A program made the translations under genes and the position numbers. Source: Puccinia triticina (lineage: Eukaryota; Basidiomycota; Pucciniomycetes; Pucciniales; Pucciniaceae). Taken from it: DNA of 64,000 nt. The stretch lies in NCBI RefSeq assembly GCF_026914185.1, contig NC_070559.1, positions 992,001 through 1,056,000 on the forward strand, written 5' to 3'. Each line of letters begins with the position of its first letter. The first letter of the stretch is position 1. The notes under the pieces were generated by a model. It ran no database searches, had not been told where the DNA came from, and saw nothing but the letters and a program-made list of their open reading frames with translations. Below, piece by piece: positions 56,101 to 64,000 of this stretch.

Positions 56101-57935
56101 AAGACGCTGGTGGGGATTCCACCACACTCTTCCTAGTTTATTAGGTTCTTCCTAGGGGATGATATTGAGGGTGAGCTCTTCTCCTTCCCTGACCGCGCCA
56201 GGTGTTGCTCCCTGTTCTTTGTGTCACTCTCATGAGATAATCTCCGACTTGAGGAGCCTCTCTGTTGAGTACCTGGGGAAATTCTAACTCTTCCCTGATC
56301 CTCTCCAACCTCTCCAAGTGGTTTGGTGCAGCACATTTTTAACTTGGTGCACTATATCTAAATAAGAGAGTGGAGTCCCAGTGGTATGCACCAGACAGTT
56401 GGAAATAAGAATGAGGGGCTGTCAGGATTCTATATCGCAGTGTGGAAGCTTCGGGGGTCTCACAGGCTGCTACGGCGGTAGACACATTATCATCTAAAGG
56501 CTTTAGTTAAGAGTTTTCATACGCTCCTGGGTACACGGAGGCGGGGGCTGGACATGGCTGTAGGCTTGGGCATGAAACGGGTAGTCTATCTCTTGAGCCC
56601 GGCGTTGAAAAGATGTATGCTGGGAGGTGGGAATAGCCATTAGCGGTAGGTCTTGGGTTGTCTCGGCTCGTCGTGGACAAGATCCGTTGCTCTGGAGATG
56701 GGCGCCGGCATTGGGCTCGGAATGGACGGTGGAAGGTTCCGAATGGGGGAAAGGAGCAGGAAGGACGGTGACACCGTCGACCGTAGGCGTTCTTGGTTCG
56801 CTAGGTTTGTAGTCATGAACGGACGCTGGGCGATCGCGTTCAGATTTGGCGCTGTGAGCAACGTCTCCAGATCAATAGGACGGTGGATAGGATTCTATCT
56901 GTTTGAGACCAACACCAAGGACGTTGCTCTCGAGTTGATGAGGGGCAGAGTGACATCCATGTCTAGCGGCAGGCTGGAGGAACAACATATCGAAGGAGAT
57001 CGGCGGTAGCAAAGATCCTAAGCCTTCGAAGCTGCTATTCTGCTGCGGGGCTAAGGCGGTAGCGGAGCCTTTGCTGAACTGAGAGGTCCCTTGCATTCCA
57101 ATAGTCTGATCGGTCTCTGCTGTTTTCTTTCGTCTAGAAGCTCTCTTTGGCTGAGTCGCGGAATGCGCTGGAGTCCACTCGGGATAACGGACGGGCACCG
57201 CTTTCTTTTTCTTTCGGCTACTCGGTTTCGGGTCCGTCGACGTAGCAATAGGAATCCAACTCTAAGTTATCGATCAAGGTTCTTCCTTTAGGCCGATGCG
57301 ATGGTCGTTGGAGTTTTCAAGCATGGCGGAGTCTGGCGAGACAGGTCCTAGATCTTCGGAATCAGGCGGAGCAGCGGAGCGGAAGTCGTCGGGATTTTCT
57401 AGCTCAGCGGAGTCTGGCGGAAGAACTTCTAGTTCTGCGGAATCAGGCGGAGTAGAGGAGCGGAGGTATATCGATCAGCTCAGATGTTTTCTTCCTCTGC
57501 GCTGTCCTGCGGCGTTTGACAACTTTTTACGGTCTATATCGGCAATTACAGATAAGAAGCCGAGGAATCTTTCGAGCGTATTTAGATTTTTTTATCTCTT
57601 CTTGTTTCGAAGATATAGACGATGCAATGGGGAATAAGTCCGACAAAAGGGTAAATAGCGGTGCGGAGGAGTCGCAATTCTGCACTTTCACGAGTACACA
57701 GGGCGTAAATTTTTTTTTTCAAGGGTTCAGTTAGGAAATTTATCAATATAGAATCAATTTTAGGATGTTTTTGAAGAATTTTGACATTAGTAGGATATGT
57801 AGAAAGATTTGTTTAGTGAATTTTCGAAATTTTTAAGAGTTTTTTGTTTGATTTAATCAGGATGATCAGTCCTTTGGCTTTTAAGCAGTCTAGAATTATG
57901 AAAAGGTGAGTAATTTTCCCGATGAGGCCCCCAAT
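53121..57935 (-). other. Interior of the family-L element, no recognisable protein
   Basis: Short minus-strand ORFs (for example 54474-54244, acidic and helical, NWTKLKRHIDEKLESLQELI; and 55199-54786, proline/threonine-rich) might be remnants of gag, but I recognise no family. Two stretches, about 55.0-55.9 and 56.5-57.3 kb, share diverged blocks in the same order (GCGTTGAAAAG/GTGTTGGAAAG, GAGCCTTTGCT/GAGCTTTTGCT), suggesting an old internal duplication. Confidence 0.6.
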
Positions 57936-58947
57936 TGTGAGCCTGAGTCTCTATAGTGACAGCAGGACACAAGAAATGGGGGACAACAGTTTGATTTCTT
58001 GGGATAAAGAAAATACAACTGTAAGAGAAAAAGAGAAAGAGAGAGAAAGAAACCAAGCAGGATAAGATAGAAGAGAAGTACTAGGTTATTCTAGTGGGAA
58101 TGCACGTCCACTGGCAATGCTACTCTTCAGAAGAGTGCTGCTAATCTGTGCTAGAAGTGCTACAGCTTCCTCTCAGGAGGGTATCTGGATTAGATAAGTT
58201 TAATCCAGCCACAGTTTTTTAGACTTCTCTCTGGACAGTCAAGGTTCTTAATGGGAAACCTGAGGGACAGCCCTGCAACCTAGATTTTGAGGCAAAGGCC
58301 AAGTGATTATAAGGGACAGCCCTGTGATCAAGATAGAGGCAAAGGCCTGTAGAATTGAAGGGACAGCCCTGTGATCAAGATAGAGGCAAAGGCCTGTAGA
58401 ATTGGAGGGACAGCCCTGTGATCAAGGAGGAGGCAAAGCAAGAAGAAAAGGCAGATCAAGCAAGACACAGAGTTGTACCTCTGAGATAATCAAGGTTCAG
58501 TGAAAGAGGTTACTTACTGTCAATATCCTAGGCGCCTGTGACGGTAGGTATACTGGGAGTAGAGTAGGCTCTTTGGTGGTGATCCTGGGGTTATCTGGGT
58601 GGTGGTTCTGGTGTGCTGAAGTCTGTGTATCCTCCAGCTGCATGGGGGATCCTGACTTCGAAAATTTTCAAGGTTGGCTGACATAATCACATATGTACAT
58701 GTGGTTGGAGAGCTCTGTTGCGCCTACAGGGCGCTGCTGCGCATGCTCATCACAAACAAGGAACTCTATGAAGGAGTTGAGCTGTTGGAAAGTGGCCAGT
58801 GGACACTAGGGTTGAAATTGCATGGGAAAACAGAATCTGAAGTCAAAACAAGGTTAAACCTTAAACTTAAAAAGATATAAGAGAGTTGAGGTAGAAATAA
58901 TGACAAAGGCAGACATTAGGTCAGCTGCGCTGACTCTAAGGCTGACA
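57936..58947 (-). repeat. Family-L LTR, 5' copy
   Basis: 1012 bp, identical to 52109-53120 as read, so insertion is very recent. Confidence 0.92.
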
Positions 58948-59581
58948 AGAACCACACCCCAGATAACCCAGGATCACCACCAAAGAGATTACCACACTCC
59001 CAGTATACCTACCGTCACAGGCGCCTAGGATATTGACAGTAAGTAAACTATTTCTCTGAACCTTGCTTATCCAGAGTGAAACTCTGTTGCTCTTGATTGT
59101 TTCTTCTTTTCTTCAAACTCTTCCAATCTTGAAAGATCAAAAGGTTATCTCTGGTTAAGACCTACAAAGCCAGAGCAGAGTAGTAACCCTACTTCTGAAT
59201 CCCACCAACGTTTCCTTGTTGTGAGTGGAGGCTGTTGCACTCTTTCTTGGCCTTGCACAGCTGGCATCCAACTTTTCCAGGTTGAGAATAGCCCAGATCA
59301 ATTAATAAAGACTTAAAGTCTAGGCCTGATCTTCTCTTTTCTTTCTCTTTCTCTTCCTCTCTCTCAGTTTGTATTTCTTTATCCCAAGAAATCAAAACTA
59401 TTCCTCCTCTCTTTTCTTGTGTCCTGCTGTCACATAAGAGACACAGGCTCACACCCAGGAAAGATGATTGGCGTAGGTATTGAACCCGTGATCTAGATGC
59501 AGGCTTATAGGGGTTTGCGTGGTCTTACAAGTAAGTATTCACAAATTAATCAAGTCTCTATTGTAAGCGATTAGCGCTCAG

Positions 59582-59601
59582 GTAGCTCTGGGCTCATAAC
59601 C
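59582..59601 (-). promoter_or_regulatory. TRIM primer-binding site, initiator-Met half-tRNA type
   Basis: The plus strand next to the LTR reads GCTCTGGGCTCATAACC, which resembles the D-stem to anticodon part of tRNA-iMet (anticodon CAT in CTCATAA). The minus-strand complement would bind the 5' half of that tRNA, as known for copia-type elements that prime from a cut tRNA-iMet. The assignment is inference. Confidence 0.55.
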
Positions 59602-59816
59602 TGTAGAGACTGTAAAATGAAGATGTGTCTGGTGAGAGTCAAACTCACGACCTCAGCTATGCTGAGACACATACTAGAGTGCTGCCTTTACCAACTAGGC
59701 TACAGACCCTTGTGGCTGCCAGCTGGGTGGTTGGTTGGTAGTGCTCATGGGTCGATCTGACAGCCCTCCATACTGTGGTGATACATCATGGTAGCAGACT
59801 AACAGACAACTCAACA
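59602..59816 (-). repeat. TRIM 5' LTR
   Basis: 215 bp. Contains the tRNA-like segment 59625-59709. Confidence 0.85.
59625..59709 (-). ncRNA. Class-II tRNA-like sequence in TRIM LTR, copy 3
   Basis: 85 nt. Acceptor GGGTCTG/CAGACAC, A box TAGCCTAGTTGG, variable arm CTCAGC-ATA-GCTGAG. The T arm GTGAG-TTTGACT-CTCAC keeps its stem but has lost the C of the B-box TTC. Same length as the other two copies. Confidence 0.66.
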
Positions 59817-59990
59817 GAGAGATGAGTCATCTCGACGAGCTGGATACATATTATGTATCCAGCTCAGCGAGGGATGTCCACCCGGCGAGCTGGATGCATA
59901 TCCAGCTCGCTGGGTGAACTTGCCTCTTTGACCGGAGCCATTCCTGCGGTTGAAGAGGTGTACATGCCTCCAATTGGATGTATCAATTCC
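59817..59990. repeat. GAGCTGGATAC palindrome array, right part
   Basis: Continues the 51168-51484 array: GAGCTGGATACATATTATGT followed by its inverse ATCCAGCTC, then further GAGCTGGAT units. The TRIM landed inside this array. Confidence 0.75.
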
Positions 59991-60444
59991 TCCTCAACTG
60001 GAGGGATTCCTCCGGTCAAAGAGGAGAGCCAGTGCTTGCCGGGAAGAGTCCCTCCCAGCGAAAAGTGGCTTGTTTGCCCTCCAGATTGTTGCAAAGGATG
60101 GCAACAAACTGGATGGAGCAAGCAGGACAGCAGGACACTGCCACACCAAAAAAAAATCACAGGCGGTACCCGTGTTACCTCCCAGGCGGTGCCGGTTGCG
60201 GTACTAGGTACCTGGAATGGGCCCAAAAGTGGTGCGGTACCCGGGTACCGCTTGGTACCCGGGTCCAGAATTACTATCTCTACAGCCTGAAAACTCTCAA
60301 ACACACCATCTTTGTCAAGAGGAAAATCATCCTCTTCATTATCAAGTTTTTCCATTAGCTTCTTTGGTTGTTTGGGTAAGGTGGTTGGCTGTCTGAGGAA
60401 GATGGGTGGTTGGCTGGGTTGCTTGGTGGTTGGCTGTCTGGGTT
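59991..60444. other. Repeat remnant with hAT-like end, no gene seen
   Basis: A GGTACC-rich stretch (60155-60270) ends CAGAATTACTATCTCTA (60287), the inverse of a TAGAGATAGT-type hAT end like the one near 35554. ORFs crossing here have no recognised product. Confidence 0.5.
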
Positions 60445-60789
60445 TACAGCTAGCCCAGAAGAGCTTGCGACTTTGGCCGCAAACTTTGAGAGTTTGTGCC
60501 GCAGCGGCAAGAGTTTTCCGCAGCTGTTGGCAGCCGTGCGCGCGGACCGTGCTTGGGGGATCCCGGGGGAGCCCGCAGGAAAGCTGCCTCAGCCTGCCAC
60601 CAATCCACATCCAGCCTGCCACCACCAGTGCCACCCACCGCCGTTGAATCACCACCACCGATTGTCGTCGAATCACCACCGTCGACCGGTGTCGAATCAC
60701 GAGTAGGTTCTTTCTCAATGGTTTGTTTGCTTGTCTTGTTCTGTAACCTCAAGCTGATATGAGTTCTCTTTTTTTCTGGTTTCCTTTTT

Positions 60790-60985
60790 TGCTCTTTCAG
60801 GCACAATGTATGTGAAGTCTGCACCACATTCAAATTCGCCGTTGTTCGGGTGGCCCTCAATGGAAAACCCCTCAACAAAATCAATTCTCCCACTTCTGCA
60901 AACCAGTTTTGAACCGTAGAATATAGTTGGAAGGCTGAACTTTGATGTCCTTCAACATCCATGGGGAATGTGGGTATCATACTGG
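60790..60985 (-). pseudogene. Unrecognised coding fragment
   Basis: The minus frame reads SLPTIFYGSKLVCRSGRIDF, then VEGFSIEGHPNNGEFECGAD and FTYIVPERAKKE. It looks like a real conserved segment (non-repetitive, cysteines, mixed composition), but I cannot name it. It has no evident start and runs into low complexity. Confidence 0.45.
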
Positions 60986-61358
60986 TGAGTATCAATGCAC
61001 AAGAGTAATGGTCGGGGTGCGTAACCATCCAGCATGCACAAATAATGATGTACACGGTCATTCTGGTTGATTGAAGTAGTTTACAAGGTGTAGGCATGTT
61101 TTATGTGTGTATGAATTGAAGAACCCATCCACATCACAACAGCATTTACGGACTATAATTTCAAATTATGTATCAGTTCTTGACTCCAGCCGCTAGTTAA
61201 ACAGTGAATGACATGTGATCGACTTAGAGCCTTGGCCAACAGCTATCAAAGGATTTGTGAGCAGAGAAGACTCAATCACAAGGATAAATGATTCTCATTT
61301 TGAGTCAACAGATATCGCGGCTAGAAAAGATGAGAAATACAAGTGAGAACCCATAAAA

Positions 61359-61985
61359 CTAATTTGTCTTGAGTTCGTTACGGATCACACGGACACCTTT
61401 TCCGGCCTCAATAACAAAGATCTCCAAGCAGTCGCTGACTTCAATGCGTCTCTCAGCCGCGCCAGTGAACGCATCCATGACCAAGGCTTCGACCTTCTCC
61501 AACAGCAATTGTGATTGAGGGGAAGGTAAGATTTGCCTTGGGCGTAGACCGGCTCGGGTGGAGGAGCTGGGCTGGACAGATCACAAGTCATGTTCTTGCC
61601 TTTAACCTGAGCCGGGTTTTCAAAAAGAATTTGCAGAGTACAAGGTAAGCCGTCAATTTCTCAAGAGATATCACATGATTGCATATATATAGGAGTCTAC
61701 AGCCTCCCCCTTGCGAAACCCTTCTCACCTGGTTGTCCAAGACCGGCTGGACTAGACTTTGTGCCGCCCTGGCGGCCCTGCAGCTTTCTCGCTCATAACT
61801 TCCCACCGGATCGAATGAATAAACCGCACCGGTCCCAGAGCCATTCACCGTAATCGGACGGAGAAAGTGAGCATTCACGGCTATCCATGCTGAAACTAGA
61901 TAATCACCGGAACGGAAGTAATCAATGCCAGCATAAGAGTTAGGCTTGCATTCTCCCTATGACGCTGATGATGACCAACTCACCT
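61359..61985 (-). pseudogene. PRE7: Proteasome subunit beta6 (PRE7/PSMB1) C-terminal fragment, chimeric
   Basis: Minus strand: an exon down to 61729 has [20 protein letters not shown] and [16 protein letters not shown], the beta6 signature region. After an intron come KNMT, PPPEPVYAQGKSYLPL and EKVEALVMDAFTGAAERRIE, then CLEIFVI and GVRVIRNELKTN, stop at 61361-61359. Between SYLPL and EKVEAL about 17 extra bases break the frame. The N-terminal half with the catalytic-fold strands is missing. Upstream the open frame is instead [20 protein letters not shown], not proteasome. I infer a captured, chimeric relic; a poorly assembled true gene is less likely. Confidence 0.72.
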
Positions 61986-62371
61986 GTTTTGAATCGTTCC
62001 AATTGCCGGATGAGATTGGTTCAATGATCCAAGCTGCCGGAGTGGATTTGGGGGTGGAGGGGAGATGTATGGATTTGATGGCGGTGGTGATTCGATGACG
62101 GTCGGCGGTGGTGATTTGACGGCGGTGGGTGGCACTGGTGAACTGGTGGCAGGCAGCCTTCCTGCGGGCTCCCCCGGGATTCCCCAAGCACGGTCCGCGC
62201 GCACGGCTGCCAACAGCTGCGGAAAACTCTTGCCGCTGCGGCACAAACTCTCAGAGTTTGCGGCCAAAGTCGCAAGCTCTTCTGGGCTAGCTGTATATTG
62301 AATTTACTGACAAACACTCCCAAGATGGATGAATTTGCGATGTTGTATATTGATCAATATAGCGTATATTG

Positions 62372-62650
62372 ATCCCACTTTCTTAAATACACAGAATCCT
62401 AGGATCCTGGATCTAAGTTTTGGGGTGTTTTATTTACATAATTACAAAAAAAGAGTGCACACAACAATTAAACACCAGGACAAGTTGAAATCCCCAAAGA
62501 CCCAAAGGCCCTATGGATGACCCTCCAGCTGTGCCGGAGCAACAAGCAAAAGTGGGCCGGTGGTTAAAGGTGTCCAGGGAGGGCCTAACCAAGCAGTTAG
62601 GGGGCTCCCAGGGAGGGGGTAGGACAGAGCCGGATCCCCTGGGGTTCCAA
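62372..62650 (+). repeat. Dispersed repeat D, copy 3
   Basis: Matches 28256-28540 over its length, from ATCCCACTTTCTTAAAT to GCCGGATCCCCTGGGG. Confidence 0.65.
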
Positions 62651-64000
62651 CTGATGGAGCAGCCCCCCTTAAATAAGCTGCCCGGAGACCCACCCACCTC
62701 ACAGCTCGTCCTCGACGCCTTGCCGTTACTGCTTGTCAATCACCCGCCACGGTCCACGTTACGGGTTGTTCCCACTGCCATGCTTGTCAACGCTTGCCAC
62801 TGCAACCACCACCACATTTCCCACTGCAACAGACCCTGTTTCCCTCCAATTACCAGGTTTGATTTCCACTGGGTGGTTGCCATGGACATTTAGAATGACA
62901 CCACTAATTTTTTTGTTGGCCTGAGTCGCATCCGAATGTACAGCAGGTCCCTGCCCGGCCCTGCAAACCACTCAGCATCATACCACACCCAACCAACATG
63001 CAACCAACCCTTTCCTACAGGCATGTATTACTAAACACGACCGTACCAATACCAGCCATTCCCTCTGCTCTCGCTACAACTGTCCACTCAGGAATAACGA
63101 CTCCACACCACAAAGACCGGACGAGGATCAAATATACCATGCAGGTAATACAGGCCGTCAGCTTGCAGAAGGCCAACCTGCATCTGGTCAGGCTGAATAA
63201 CAAAATTGTTACCAAACCGGATACCCCTGTAAGCATTTTGATTAAAAAAAAAAAACATACACAGCACAAAATTTTCCCTTGAGATGATTGACATCTCATT
63301 ACGCACAAACAGCCTGATTTCTGAACAACACGCCAGCCACCATCGCCATCCTCAGCAGGCATCCAGACTGATCATTGTCATGTCCAAACCGCTTTGGTCA
63401 GCTTGTCACCCACCTTCGTTCAACCTCCTATCCCAGACGTATATCCTCTGAATGACACTAAACCTGTCCAGGTTATCCTGGTGGTCTACGATCTTGTGAG
63501 TCGGCACGACGTAAATTCTTGGCCAGCTATCAAAAAAAAAGCTAACTTTTTTTTTGTGGTTTGTAAATGCGCGTAGCTTCCATTCGGAAAGTTATCAGAC
63601 TTGGGTTGGCTCTTTGGCATTGGCTTGTATCACACAGCCGTCAAGATACCCGCTCTGGGCAGGGAGATAGCCTTTGGAGGGCACGCACATCTGCAGACCT
63701 CCGGAATATTCTTGTTGCCGATCCGAGACAATGGAAAGCCGAGCATGCCAGGCCTACAATGGATATGCGAGATTGATATGGGATACGTCAAGCCTGGTCT
63801 CCAGCCGGCAGCCTGCAACAGCTGCCAGCTTTGATCCCAAGCCTCATTTGCATCTTCCATCAACTTCCCTCACAAAGATGAAGAGTCTAGAATGCTCATT
63901 CGGCCCCAACATCGATGCCCGAGATCCCAACGAGTCCACCCTACGCTATAGACCAAAACTATCGCTCATATGCCTCTTCATCAACCAGCTCGGATTCCCA
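62651..64000. other. Unassigned right end of the window
   Basis: Short ORFs on both strands with no family motif, an A12 tract (63245-63256) and a T-rich tract (63547-63555). No gene called. Confidence 0.4.

Larger units (their letters stand above)
52109..58947 (-). mobile_element. Non-autonomous family-L LTR element (LARD-like) with 1012-bp LTRs
   Basis: 6839 bp with a perfect AGAAC duplication (52104-52108, 58948-58952). The two LTRs (52109-53120, 57936-58947) are equal in length and read as identical. The interior of 4.8 kb has no RT, integrase or protease motif; only short ORFs. On the minus strand a purine-rich GGTGGTAGGGAA stands before the 3' LTR (53132-53121), and TGGGGGCCTCATCGG follows the 5' LTR after two bases (57933-57919) as candidate primer site. 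It must have been moved by another element's enzymes. Confidence 0.9.
51764..59453 (-). mobile_element. Solo LTR of family L, split by a younger family-L element
   Basis: On the minus strand TGTGAGCC starts at 59453 and GGCTGACA ends at 51764. The 5-bp duplication CCCAG lies outside both ends (51759-51763, 59454-59458). The two halves (59453-58953 and 52108-51764) together match a whole family-L LTR, with landmarks TCCTGCTGTCA and GATATTGACAGTAAGTAA on the plus strand. It is diverged from the 1012-bp LTRs. Confidence 0.85.
51485..59816 (-). mobile_element. TRIM (terminal-repeat retrotransposon in miniature), expanded by nested insertions
   Basis: Two 215-bp LTRs (51485-51699, 59602-59816) lie in the same orientation. 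Without the nested LTR element, the internal part is only about 210 bp (51700-51763 plus 59454-59601). Flanks are AAGAG and GAGAG (4 of 5 matching). Orientation is minus: a purine-rich tract GGCAAGGGGGTG precedes the 3' LTR (51699 side) and an initiator-tRNA-like primer site follows the 5' LTR (59602 side). No coding capacity. Confidence 0.82.
60445..62295. mobile_element. Inverted-arm unit (about 255-bp arms) enclosing gene fragments
   Basis: 60445-60700 and 62295-62045 are inverted copies starting TACAGCTAGCCCAGAAGAGC. Both arms keep the same open frame (SPEELATLAAN, CRSGKSFPQLLAAVRADRAW). The interior holds an unrecognised coding fragment and a proteasome beta6 fragment. No target duplication was found, so it may be a transposon with captured genes or a local inverted duplication. 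Confidence 0.55.

Noticed and set aside
59864..60718. 284-codon minus-strand ORF as a gene
   Set aside because: It crosses the palindrome array, a hAT-like end and one inverted arm, so it is a mosaic of repeats.

Overview
The window looks like a chromosome segment of a rust fungus (Basidiomycota, Pucciniales, Puccinia-like). The evidence is many short phase-consistent introns in the host genes, the family mix of hAT, GCM/MULE and Ty3 elements, and AT-rich repeat-choked spacers. This placement is inference from style and homology, not a database match.

Only three convincing host genes are present. They are the C-terminal half of the proteasome activator BLM10/PA200 (1-4537, +), the GINS replication subunit SLD5 (19122-20235, -) and the ER translocation protein SEC62 (33563-34693, -). 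For SLD5 and SEC62 I could join all exons into one open frame of 221 and 261 codons. For BLM10 the 20 visible exons join into 1013 codons ending in the HbYX tail YYA. Two gene relics also occur: a GH5 exo-beta-1,3-glucanase fragment (about 18.6 kb) and a proteasome beta6 (PRE7/PSMB1) C-terminal fragment (61.4-61.9 kb).

Almost everything else is mobile DNA, much of it nested. 4.7-12 kb: MITEs, a 45-bp palindromic satellite and one Helitron 3' end. 12.2-18.3 kb: an old LTR broken by a hAT transposon, which is itself broken by a TRIM LTR and a MITE. 22.0-27.55 kb: a MULE with a perfect 9-bp target duplication, encoding a GCM-type DNA-binding region, a MULE transposase, a C19-like cysteine-protease domain and an AT-hook tail. 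31.8-33.1 kb: a foldback element. 36.8-51.2 kb: a minus-strand Ty3-type retrotransposon (here G1), split by a young plus-strand chromovirus (G2, 40470-46444) with identical 187-bp LTRs. 51.5-59.8 kb: a TRIM containing a solo LTR, which contains a 6.8-kb non-autonomous LTR element with 1012-bp LTRs. 60.4-62.3 kb: inverted arms around the PRE7 relic.

The most interesting signals are (1) a TRIM whose LTR carries an 85-nt class-II tRNA-like fold, seen in three copies; (2) the MULE/GCM/C19-like/AT-hook composite; (3) -1 frameshift signals in both Ty3 elements, one with a perfect 10-bp stem; (4) a self-priming primer site in G2 versus a tRNA-Tyr primer copy in G1; and (5) four copies of a roughly 95-bp module spread through G1.
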